Source: DAITQM01 sp039794245
Lineage (GTDB): Bacteria; Pseudomonadota; Gammaproteobacteria; Xanthomonadales; Wenzhouxiangellaceae
DNA: 64,000 nucleotides
Reading direction: 5' to 3'
NCBI GenBank assembly: GCA_039794245.1
Contig: JBDIVS010000009.1
Location: forward strand, 1-64,000
This document shows, in pieces, positions 52,236-59,990 of the stretch. The translations under genes were made by a program, and so were the position numbers. Position 1 is the stretch's first letter; every line of letters starts with the position of its first letter. The notes beneath the pieces were generated by a model. That model had not been told where the DNA came from. It worked only from the letters and a program-made list of their open reading frames with translations, and ran no database searches.

Positions 52236-52697
52236 TTACTTTTCTTTCGGCGTGATATAGGTCAGGGATTCGATGACCGGTCTGGCTTGCTGTTCGAAGG
52301 CGACGAAGGTGCGAGGCTTGGCGGAGAAGACAGTGGCTTCGGCGAGGACTTGCAGGTAGCTGTTTTCGTCTTCGCGCACCTCGATGAACTGGCCGTCCTC
52401 GCGCTCGGGGTTGTTGCTGCCTTTGGTGACGGCGCTGTAGAAGTGCCGCCCCGGTTGGGCGAAATGGGCGGTGTAGGTGCGATCGGCGAGGATGGCGACC
52501 GGACGGCCGTCTTCTTTGATCGTGAACTCGATGCCGTCGCCGTCGTCGTCGTGGGCGCGATAAAAATACACCGTGCCGTGGCCCGGCGGCGGCGCCGGAT
52601 AGACGTTCTGTTCATGCTTGACATAGGACTTGCACGCCGCCAGGGGGAAGGCGGCGGCGAGCGCCAGGGCGGTGTATAGGATCGCTTTGTATGTCAT
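52236..52697 (-). CDS. DUF2846-like lipoprotein
   Basis: 153 aa from the ATG at 52697, with GGAGGAGG upstream; an ATG at 52703 is too close to it. Perfect lipobox LAAC. The mature domain reads GTVYFYRAHDDDGDGIEFTI, VAILADRTYTAHFAQPGRHF and NSYLQVLAEATVFSAKPRTF, resembling the DUF2846 beta-sandwich found in small envelope lipoproteins. Function unknown. It is the distal gene of the minus-strand arm of the envelope cluster, 66 bp after the OmpA-like gene. Confidence 0.78.
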   Translation of the reverse strand: MTYKAILYTALALAAAFPLAACKSYVKHEQNVYPAPPPGHGTVYFYRAHDDDGDGIEFTIKEDGRPVAILADRTYTAHFAQPGRHFYSAVTKGSNNPEREDGQFIEVREDENSYLQVLAEATVFSAKPRTFVAFEQQARPVIESLTYITPKEK

Positions 52698-52763
52698 GAT
52701 CATCCTCCTCCGCGGTTGATAACACGTCTCTGCCGGCGATGCTCGGCCACTCCCGCCGTAGCG

Positions 52764-53795
52764 TCAGCGACTGCCGCTGGCGGCCAAACGGTCGTCCAGT
52801 TCGCCGTGTTCGGGGTAGATGGCGATGATGACGCTCTGGTTCATCGCCTGGACGCCGAGTTCGTTGAACATTTCGCTGAAGCCGTATTCGCGGGCGACCT
52901 GGTTCGAGATTTGCGGCGGCTCCCAGCCGAACCAGATGGTGTGGAGCTGCGCTTCACCGACGCCGCGCATCATCAGTTCGTCGCGGACTGCCAGGGCCCG
53001 CATGCCGGCCAGGCGGCGGTTGTATTCCAGGTTGCCGATCTTGCTCGCCCGGCCGATCAGCATCGCTTTGAGGTTGGGGTCGCGGGCCAGGACGTCGGCG
53101 GTGTTGTCGAGGAGGTCCGCGGTGCCGCGGTCGGTGCGGGGGACATTGGCGCTGTTGAAGGCGAACAGCACGATGCCGTGCGGCATGCGGGCGACGGCGC
53201 CGATATGGCACTGCATCAGGCTGGCGATCAGCGGGGCGCAGAATTCGCGGCAGTCGGCGATGCTTTGCATGTAGGCGGTGAACGACACTTCGTTGTTGCG
53301 GACGAAGTCCTGGTGATCGCGCAGGTGGTCCATCGCGAAGCGGCGGGCTTCATCGTCGTCGGCGAAATCGTGGGTCGCGGCCAGCCGCTCCATCGTCGCC
53401 TCCATCGCCTGCCTCCGGCACGCCGCTTCGAGCAACGGGTTGGTCGAACGGGTGACGGTCAGGGCGCTGAGCCAGGCAGGTTCGGACGGGTCGCCCTCGA
53501 AGACGATCTTGCGCTCGCTGCCCGGCTGCGCGGCGATCGTTTCGCTGGTGCTGGACACCTCATCGACCAGGGATTGGACCTCCGGCGGTAGGGCCGGTGG
53601 GGCCTCAGCCGGCGGCGGCAGTGCCGTGGGCGGCGCTTCCCCTTCCTCGATCGGTTGCTGGCGGGCGACGAAGCCGCCGTAGTGAACGGTGTGCTGGTGG
53701 GTATCGCCCGGTGCCGGCAGCGGGGCGAGGGCCGGGAGCAACAACACGGCTGCGGCGCTGAACAGGGGGAGCAGGAGCAGATGTAGGCGATTCAT
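52764..53795 (-). CDS. OmpA-domain protein with divergent peptidoglycan-binding site
   Basis: 343 aa. N-terminal signal or anchor (LLLPLFSAAAVLLLPALAPL), a Pro-rich linker (50-75), a helical Cys-containing middle, and an OmpA-like domain from about 205: PHGIVLFAFNSANVPRTDRG, LKAMLIGRASKIG and NRRLAGMRALAVRDELMMRG. The conserved Asp of the GHTD motif is replaced (GRASK), while the NRRL..MRA segment with the Arg remains. Peptidoglycan binding may be weakened or altered. Its ATG overlaps the TlpA-like stop's neighbour frame (ATGA-type), so the two genes are coupled. Confidence 0.82.
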   Translation of the reverse strand: MNRLHLLLLPLFSAAAVLLLPALAPLPAPGDTHQHTVHYGGFVARQQPIEEGEAPPTALPPPAEAPPALPPEVQSLVDEVSSTSETIAAQPGSERKIVFEGDPSEPAWLSALTVTRSTNPLLEAACRRQAMEATMERLAATHDFADDDEARRFAMDHLRDHQDFVRNNEVSFTAYMQSIADCREFCAPLIASLMQCHIGAVARMPHGIVLFAFNSANVPRTDRGTADLLDNTADVLARDPNLKAMLIGRASKIGNLEYNRRLAGMRALAVRDELMMRGVGEAQLHTIWFGWEPPQISNQVAREYGFSEMFNELGVQAMNQSVIIAIYPEHGELDDRLAASGSR

Positions 53796-54355
53796 GGCGC
53801 AACCTCGGTTTGTCCAATCAATGTTTGCAGTTCGGCGGCAATGGCCGGATCATTCCACTCGACCATGCCCAGCCAGCGCTTGAGCACCTTGCCGTCGCGT
53901 CCGACGACCACGGTCGCCGGCAGGGTCGAGACGTCGTAAGCGGCGGAGATCCGGCTGTAGGGGTCGAAATAGAGCGGCAGCGGGAACTCCTGACCGGCCA
54001 GATAGCGGAGCAGATCGCTGCCGCGCAGGTCGTTGCTGACCGTGGCGATCGCCACGTCTTGCCCGCTCAATTGTTCAAACGGCCCCCGGTAGAAGCGGAC
54101 CAGTTCCGGAATCTCCTTTTTGCACGGCACGCACCAGGTGGCCCAGAAATGAACGATGAACACGCGGGCGGTGAAGGCCGGGCGCGGGAAGGCGCTGGCC
54201 GGCCGGCTCGGTCCGGGATTTTCTTCGACCTCCGCGGCATACCCCGGCAGTGGGGCGGCCAACCACCAGGCGAGCAGGGTAATCGCCAGCCGATAGGATG
54301 CACCACCGAGTTTTACGGGGAGGGAGTGCGCGTTCGTCGGTTTCACTTTGACCAT
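53792..54355 (-). CDS. TlpA-like periplasmic thioredoxin-fold protein
   Basis: 187 aa from the ATG at 54355. Signal peptide (LAITLLAWWLAAPLPGYAAE). The redox motif is in FIVHFWATWCVPCKKEIPEL, followed by VAIATVSND and the cis-Pro loop STLPATVVVGRDG, the TlpA/ResA/DsbE layout. It probably reduces disulfides or apocytochromes in the periplasm; the cluster encodes several Cys-containing envelope proteins that could be partners. It overlaps the OmpA-like gene and is divergent from the gene at 54604. Confidence 0.88.
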   Translation of the reverse strand: MVKVKPTNAHSLPVKLGGASYRLAITLLAWWLAAPLPGYAAEVEENPGPSRPASAFPRPAFTARVFIVHFWATWCVPCKKEIPELVRFYRGPFEQLSGQDVAIATVSNDLRGSDLLRYLAGQEFPLPLYFDPYSRISAAYDVSTLPATVVVGRDGKVLKRWLGMVEWNDPAIAAELQTLIGQTEVAP

Positions 54356-54603
54356 ACCTTCGGTTGCCTGAAATTCGTGTAAAACGGTGCCGGGCGCCTG
54401 CGGCCGGTTGGTGGTAAGCTTGTGACTTGGCCGTGCCGGGGCGGTTCCGCCGCAGGCTACGCCACCGCTATCGCGGCCGTGTCCAATTGATTTGGACCAT
54501 GTAAGATCAGCCGGGATTGCACCGGTCCTGTTTTCTAGCCAAACGCGGGTCACCCCCGCGCCGGCGACTCGCGGTCGTGCACTGCCGCCGCCAAGGAGCA
54601 GCC

Positions 54604-55467
54604 ATGAGTCTTCAGTCTATCACTCGCCGGCCCGTCACGCTGCGCCGCCTGCCCGCCGTCCAGGCGGTCTGCTGGCTGGCCTGCCAGATCGCCTGGCTCG
54701 CACCGGCCGCAGCACAGCCGACGCTGAACATCTTCCCCTCGCAGATGGTGGACAACATCAAGGAAACCGGGGCGACGGCGATGGCCCTGGAAAACGACCT
54801 GCAAAGCGTCATCGCGGCGCTCGATCAGCAACAGCAGTTGTATATCGAAAGCCGCTGCGAAGGCGCCGACGGCGACCAGGGCTGCGCCCAGATCAGCCGC
54901 GAGATGGCCACCACTTACGGCCGGATGCTCGACATCATGGCCGAACAGTTGCCCAAGATGGAGCGCAGTGTCAATCTGACGCGCGACGCGCTGCGCCGCC
55001 GCCTGGCCGACGAACTCGGCAATAAGCGCACCGGTGCCGATTTGCAGCGCCTGCTGCGCGCCGAAGGGCGCAGCGCCGCCGCGCCGCTGCGCACCCGGCC
55101 GGTGCGCGAAGGCATGCGGCTCAGCGACCGGTTCACGCAGTACTACAACCTGGTGAGCCAGAGCCCCGGCAGCCAGTCGTTGGCCCTGCTCGGCGCCCAG
55201 ATGTATCTCGATCTCGAAGACACCAGCGAATTGATCGCCCTGACCCAGCAGCAGATCCAGCGCAGCCGGCTGGTGACCAATCTGTCCGAATCGTTCGGTA
55301 CCATCACGCCGGCGATGGAAGAGACCGTCACCGGCGTCAAACGCATTTTGTTCGGCGAGATCGACGGCAGCGACGAAGACCAGATCGTCCCGGCCGACTT
55401 GTCGGCTGCTGCCGCCGAGACGGAAAATCGTTTTTGCAGCGAACTCGATCCGGATTGCCGCCGGTAA
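54604..55467 (+). CDS. periplasmic helical protein of unknown function
   Basis: 287 aa from the ATG at 54604. Signal peptide ending near residue 38 (LAPAAAQ). The mature part is mainly helical with predicted coiled coils (NIKETGATAMALENDLQSVI, LPKMERSVNLTRDALRRRLA). Cys pairs occur at ESRCEGADGDQGC and, at the very end, CSELDPDC. I recognise no family. It heads the plus-strand arm of the envelope cluster, 248 bp from the divergent tlpA-like gene. Confidence 0.75.
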   Translation: MSLQSITRRPVTLRRLPAVQAVCWLACQIAWLAPAAAQPTLNIFPSQMVDNIKETGATAMALENDLQSVIAALDQQQQLYIESRCEGADGDQGCAQISREMATTYGRMLDIMAEQLPKMERSVNLTRDALRRRLADELGNKRTGADLQRLLRAEGRSAAAPLRTRPVREGMRLSDRFTQYYNLVSQSPGSQSLALLGAQMYLDLEDTSELIALTQQQIQRSRLVTNLSESFGTITPAMEETVTGVKRILFGEIDGSDEDQIVPADLSAAAAETENRFCSELDPDCRR

Positions 55468-55587
55468 GGTATCGTTTTTTAAGGAAACTCAGCTGAACCC
55501 AGAGTTTCCGCAAACCATGGACGGTTTGCCCGCGAATCAAGCACGTAAGTGATTGATTAAGCTTCCCTAAGATTTGATGGTGGAACC

Positions 55588-56151
55588 ATGACGCATCGCA
55601 TCTCCCGAAACCTGCACCTGTACCTGGCGGTGCTCATGGCCGCCGGTGCGCTGTTCGCCACCGCCTGCCAGAGCAAGCCGCCGAAGTTCGCCTGCTCGAT
55701 GCCGCCCGGAAATGATGTGGCGGCGGCTTTCGGCCACGTGCGCGCCGATCTGAGCCATGAAGAGTGCCAGTTCCAGTTCGACCTGTACGTCGATCGGCTG
55801 ATGTCGATCGCCGCCGAGGAGCCCGGCAGCGAGCACGCCCGGCGGTTCAGCGAGTTGTTCACCTGGGCCCGCGGCGCCGGCATCCTGAGCCGCAGCCAGG
55901 CACAGGAATCCTATCAGCGATATTTCAGCGCGACGTTCGTCTCGCTCGGCGCGCAGTACAGCAACTGTTCGACGACTTGCCGCAACACCGCGCAAACCTT
56001 ATCGGCACTACGCCAGGAGCTGGCCGACAAGAACCGCGGCTTGCTGCACGTGCTCGGCGATCAGACGGCTTACGCCAACGCCGACAAGGAATACAATCAA
56101 CTACTGACACTGATCGACGCGACCTGCACGGCTTGCCAGATCGCGCGCTGA
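55588..56151 (+). CDS. Cys-rich lipoprotein of unknown function
   Basis: 187 aa. Lipoprotein signal (GALFATAC, Cys near 27). Mature cysteines are spaced at FACSM, HEECQF, SNCSTTCRN and ATCTACQ, enough for three disulfides, which fits the neighbouring thioredoxin-like protein. No known family is recognised. The 120 bp before it contain GGAAACTC...GAGTTTCC, a possible attenuator or processing hairpin. Confidence 0.75.
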   Translation: MTHRISRNLHLYLAVLMAAGALFATACQSKPPKFACSMPPGNDVAAAFGHVRADLSHEECQFQFDLYVDRLMSIAAEEPGSEHARRFSELFTWARGAGILSRSQAQESYQRYFSATFVSLGAQYSNCSTTCRNTAQTLSALRQELADKNRGLLHVLGDQTAYANADKEYNQLLTLIDATCTACQIAR

Positions 56152-56330
56152 ACCGGGGCGGCGCCAAGTGCTCCGGTTCGCAAATACGAGGGCATTCGGC
56201 CGCCGCCACGCCCGGCCGGCGGTGTTGATCCTCCCGCTAATATTCCCGATATTCTCAGTTCTCGCGCCTTGCCGGCCGGGCGCGGCGGCACCCTCGGTGC
56301 GTCACCGTATTTGCGAAAGGGAGCACTAAG

Positions 56331-57038
56331 ATGCCGAGACGTTTTGTATCGCTCAAAAGTCTGGGTGGTTTTTTTGGCGGGCTCTTGACCGGCGCGCTGA
56401 GTGCGTTGCTGGCGCTGCTTCTGACGCTGTACTTGCTCAACATGCTCGGCCTGGTGGCGATCTCGGTCAGCCACCGGCCGAATATCCAGGAGTTGTTGTT
56501 CTGGGCGTATTCCAATCTGCGCCTGTCATTGCTGCCCTTTACGTTGATCCTGCTTGTTTACTTCCGCTCCCTCGGCCGCCTGCGGCAGCGACTGGCCGAG
56601 CCGGCACCGGATATCGAACAGGTCAATGCCGCGGAACGCTGGGTCGATCTTTCGACCAGCCTGTTTTTCGGCACCGGGGTGATCTGGACCGCGATCGGCA
56701 TGCGCAGCGCGCTGCTTTATGCCTTGAACGGCCTTGACCAGGCAACCGCAATCGAACTCGGGGCGTTCGAAATTCTGCGCCGGCTGGTCGAGGGTGGCAT
56801 CCTGCTCGCGCTGTCGACGACCATCGTCGGCGGGGTCGGCGGTTACTTGATGCGGGTCGGGAAAAACCTGGGCGCCGGGGCGCGCCTAAACCGCTTCCAT
56901 CGCACCCTACTGGCCGCCGACGCGCGCCGCTTCGACGCTCACCTCGCTAAGATCGAGGACCGGCTTACCGAGATCGTCGAACGTCTGCCGGCGGAGACGG
57001 CGGTGCAACAAACGTCGGCGCCGGCCGGGCCGCGATGA
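56331..57038 (+). CDS. four-TM membrane protein, TolQ/ExbB-like in layout
   Basis: 235 aa. Hydrophobic segments are at about 11-40, 55-77, 107-130 and 150-170; the last two (STSLFFGTGVIWTAIG, ILLALSTTIVGGVGGYLM) are spaced as the conserved pair in MotA/TolQ/ExbB proteins. A cytoplasmic coiled-coil tail (FDAHLAKIEDRLTEIVERL) follows. Primary similarity to TolQ is weak; the assignment rests on topology and on the ExbD-like gene that overlaps its stop (ATGA). GGGAG lies 8 bases before the start. Confidence 0.65.
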   Translation: MPRRFVSLKSLGGFFGGLLTGALSALLALLLTLYLLNMLGLVAISVSHRPNIQELLFWAYSNLRLSLLPFTLILLVYFRSLGRLRQRLAEPAPDIEQVNAAERWVDLSTSLFFGTGVIWTAIGMRSALLYALNGLDQATAIELGAFEILRRLVEGGILLALSTTIVGGVGGYLMRVGKNLGAGARLNRFHRTLLAADARRFDAHLAKIEDRLTEIVERLPAETAVQQTSAPAGPR

Positions 57039-58210
57039 GTTACCCGCCTTACGCCACAGGCGGAACGGAGTTTTTCGCCGACAGCGAAGTCGAAGTCTTG
57101 CAGACCGACGTGATGCGCTTTATGGCATTGCTCGGTTTTATCCTGATGGCTATCTTTGCGTTGGTCCAGGCGCTGCCGGTCGCCCCGGGCCACAATCAGC
57201 CCAAGCTGGTCGATCCGGGGTTGCTGCGCGAGGATCTCCGCGTGCTCGAACAGCAACTGGCGGTGCAGACGGCGGATTTGATCAGTCTGCAAAGCGCCAT
57301 CGCCGCGGCGCGCATCGAACAGCAGCGCCTGCTGGCCGAAAACCGCGTGCTGGAAAGCCGAATTGCAAAGTTGCAGGAAAACGCCGGCAAGGTCGAAGGG
57401 CAATTGGCGCACAGTGACCGCGAACTGGCGGCGACGGCGGCGGCGCTCGACAGCGGCCGGCAAACACTGAACGACATCCGCCGCCGCGTCGAGCGCGAGC
57501 GCCACGCCTTGCAATTAGCCGAAATCCGTGCCGCCGGAATCGCCGCCGACACGCGGGCCATGCTGGATGAACAGCACCGGTTGCTGGTCGAGTCGGTTCC
57601 GCCGCCGGAGGCGTTGCCGGAGGCGCAGCCGATCGTGCCGCCGGAGCCGCAAGCGGCACCTGATGTCCGGCCGCCGGCAGAGTCGGCCGCCAGCGCACCT
57701 GCCGAGCCCGAAGTTGCGCCGCTCGAACCGGCCGCGGAGCGACCGCAGACGATCGCCGAGCGGCTTGCCGAGATCCGCAAACTGCTGCCCGCGGCGCCGG
57801 CGGCATCACCGGCGGCCGCCGGCACGCCGCCGCAAAAACGCGGTTTTACGCTGCGTTTCGCCTCGACCGTGGTGTTCGACAGGCTGCTGGCCGCCCGGAC
57901 CATCCGCTTTTATGCGTTGATCGAGCGCCGTGCCTGGCAGTTCCAACGCCCGGCCGATGGAACCATCGCGACCGCCGTGGTCGAAGCGCCGCGGACGTAT
58001 TACGAGATGGCACCGGCCACCGTCCCGGCGGCCTATCGCACGGCGCTGCGCCGGATCGTCGCAGCGCCGGCCGGCGATGCCGTGACCTGGGGTGTGATCC
58101 TGCCGCCGGAAATCGTCGCTAAAATCAATCTTGCCGCCCGCCAGTTGAGCGGTGCGGATATCATCATCGGCGAGAATGGTCGTGTGCTGTTTGAAAACGA
58201 AACCAACTGA
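57035..58210 (+). CDS. ExbD/TolR-like protein with long coiled coil
   Basis: 391 aa. Near the N-terminus LQTDVMRFMALLGFILMAIF mirrors the ExbD/TolR transmembrane helix, with the proton-binding Asp in TDVM as in IDVM of TolR. Residues 65-185 are a coiled coil (LREDLRVLEQQLAVQTADLI), 190-235 a Pro/Ala-rich linker, and 260-391 a compact C-terminal domain (FTLRFASTVVFDRLLA ... GADIIIGENGRVLF). It should pair with the preceding membrane protein as a proton-driven stator. The long periplasmic part is unlike standard ExbD (about 140 aa). Confidence 0.72.
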   Translation: MSYPPYATGGTEFFADSEVEVLQTDVMRFMALLGFILMAIFALVQALPVAPGHNQPKLVDPGLLREDLRVLEQQLAVQTADLISLQSAIAAARIEQQRLLAENRVLESRIAKLQENAGKVEGQLAHSDRELAATAAALDSGRQTLNDIRRRVERERHALQLAEIRAAGIAADTRAMLDEQHRLLVESVPPPEALPEAQPIVPPEPQAAPDVRPPAESAASAPAEPEVAPLEPAAERPQTIAERLAEIRKLLPAAPAASPAAAGTPPQKRGFTLRFASTVVFDRLLAARTIRFYALIERRAWQFQRPADGTIATAVVEAPRTYYEMAPATVPAAYRTALRRIVAAPAGDAVTWGVILPPEIVAKINLAARQLSGADIIIGENGRVLFENETN

Positions 58211-58267
58211 ACCCACCAGTGAACGAAGCCCCCCGAACCCCGCTCCCGCCGGCGGGGAGCCGGGCGT

Positions 58268-59923
58268 ATGAAGCTGCAGCACGCCGCGTTTGGAGTGTTT
58301 GCCGCGTTCGTCCTGTGGCCGGCGCGCGCTGCCGATCCACTCCTGCAAGATTGGATCACGAGCGATCTTTTGCCCTACGTCGAGGAACGGCTGGCCCGCC
58401 ATCCGCGGTTCAACGGCGAGAAAATCGAAATCGTCACCTACCTGGATGAGCGGGTGAACGCCCGGCCCGACGGTTTGACTGCGTTCGTCCGGCAGCAGCT
58501 TGGCGATCACCTGCAAGGGGTCGAAGGCGTGCAGTTGGTCCAGGCCATGCCGATTCCGCCGTGGCCGAATTATCGCAGCATCGAAAACGTCCGCTGCCCG
58601 GCGCGCAGCCCGGCGACCATCCAGTTGGCGATCGCCATCACCGTCGCCGACCAGGATCCCGCCCTGGCAGCCGATGAAATTCGTCTCCAGGTGCGGGCCA
58701 TGGACCTGGTCGAACGCCAGTGGATCGGCGGCTTCAGCCGCGTCTGGCAGGGCAAGCCGACCACTCGCGAACGGCAGCTTCTGGCCCAGGCCCAGACCGA
58801 CGAGGGCCAGCGCGGCAACCGCGACCTGCCGTTCACCGCCGCCCAACCCGACTTGCTGGCCTCGTACCTGACATTGCTCACCAGTTGCCACCTCAACCGG
58901 CTGGACCGCGGCAAGCTGAAAGTCCGTCTGCAGGCGAGTCGCGAATCTGTGCCGTTCTTTGCTCAGACCGCGGATCTGTACCGCCAGTATCTCGGGCGCT
59001 TTCGCGAAATCGAACTGGTGGAGGATGAATCGGCAGCCGACCTCGATTTGGCGATCGCGGCCTTTGCCGTCGGTAGCACGCTGACCCAGGTATGGGTCGA
59101 TATCACCGGCCGCGGCGATTTGGATTTTGTGACCGGCACCGATGCCCCGGTGTACGCCGAGGCGGTTGCGGCGCAGATGCCATCTCCGGCGCCGGCCATC
59201 GCCGCCCAAGCCGCGCCACCGGCCGTGACGGAGGCGGTGGGGAAACCGCGGCCGGCGGCCGGAAACGAGGCGGCCGCAACACGGCCGGCCGCGGGCAGTT
59301 CGCCTTCCGCCTCGGCCGCCGGCCGCCGCGGCACCGATACCGTCACCCCGCTGCAAGCAGCGGCACCGCCGGCCGGTGGCGCCCTGCTCACCTCGTTCAA
59401 CCTGGTCAGCCCGCCCGATATTGCACTGTGTATCGGCGATCGTCCCTGGCGGCGCGGCATGATGGTCCTCGACGAGAGCAGCAGCCTGCCGAGCGGCGGC
59501 TGCTTCGCGGCCCGCATCCGGGCTGCCGTGGCGGCTCGTCTGTACCTGGTTGCACTCGCTCCGGACGGCCGCCTGACCCGGCTGCTGCCCAACGACTGCA
59601 GTTTGCTCGCCCCCGGAAACAACGACGGCCGGGTGCAGCCCGACCAGGTGCTGCACCTGCCGCGCTTCGCCGACGGCGCTCTCGGTGTTTTCCAACTCGA
59701 CCGCAACCCCGGCCGCGAAACCCTGTACGCCATCGTCGTTGACGGCAGCAACGCCGAGACCCGCCTGCAGCAGCGCCTGAACCGGGCCACCGACCCGTGC
59801 CGGCTCGGCACCGCAACCATCGCCGATTCCGCCGCCGCCTTAGAGCTCAGCCTCGATGAAATCGCCGCGCAGAGCGGCGGCCGGCTCGATTGGGCCGTGG
59901 CCGGTTTCATGCACGCCAGGTAA
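58268..59923 (+). CDS. secreted protein with C-terminal DUF4384-like domain
   Basis: 551 aa. Signal peptide ending ARAAD (about 21). The first 290 residues are two related alpha/beta modules (EKIEIVTYLDERVNARPDGL, KLKVRLQASRESVPFF) reminiscent of FlgO-like lipoprotein folds. A low-complexity Ala/Pro linker spans about 300-365. The C-terminal domain has LYLVALAPDGRLTRLLPNDC, VQPDQVLHLPRF and GRETLYAIVVD, the DUF4384 pattern. It ends the plus-strand arm, 57 bp after the ExbD-like gene. Confidence 0.75.
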   Translation: MKLQHAAFGVFAAFVLWPARAADPLLQDWITSDLLPYVEERLARHPRFNGEKIEIVTYLDERVNARPDGLTAFVRQQLGDHLQGVEGVQLVQAMPIPPWPNYRSIENVRCPARSPATIQLAIAITVADQDPALAADEIRLQVRAMDLVERQWIGGFSRVWQGKPTTRERQLLAQAQTDEGQRGNRDLPFTAAQPDLLASYLTLLTSCHLNRLDRGKLKVRLQASRESVPFFAQTADLYRQYLGRFREIELVEDESAADLDLAIAAFAVGSTLTQVWVDITGRGDLDFVTGTDAPVYAEAVAAQMPSPAPAIAAQAAPPAVTEAVGKPRPAAGNEAAATRPAAGSSPSASAAGRRGTDTVTPLQAAAPPAGGALLTSFNLVSPPDIALCIGDRPWRRGMMVLDESSSLPSGGCFAARIRAAVAARLYLVALAPDGRLTRLLPNDCSLLAPGNNDGRVQPDQVLHLPRFADGALGVFQLDRNPGRETLYAIVVDGSNAETRLQQRLNRATDPCRLGTATIADSAAALELSLDEIAAQSGGRLDWAVAGFMHAR

Positions 59924-59947
59924 ACCTTTAGCGTAACTACTCGCCCC

Positions 59948-59969
59948 CTCTCCCCGCGCGGGGGGAGAG
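59948..59969. terminator. possible bidirectional terminator hairpin
   Basis: CTCTCCCC (59948-59955) and GGGGAGAG (59962-59969) form a GC-rich stem between two convergent genes. There is no strong T run, so it may instead be a dispersed repeat. Confidence 0.35.
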
Positions 59970-59990
59970 AGGATACTGGAGGGTGAATAG

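Noticed and set aside
56331..58210. Zorya-type ZorA/ZorB defence stator
   Set aside because: The ExbD-like protein has no OmpA/MotB peptidoglycan domain of its own, and no ZorC, ZorD or ZorE helicase/nuclease follows. Kept only as a generic stator analogy.
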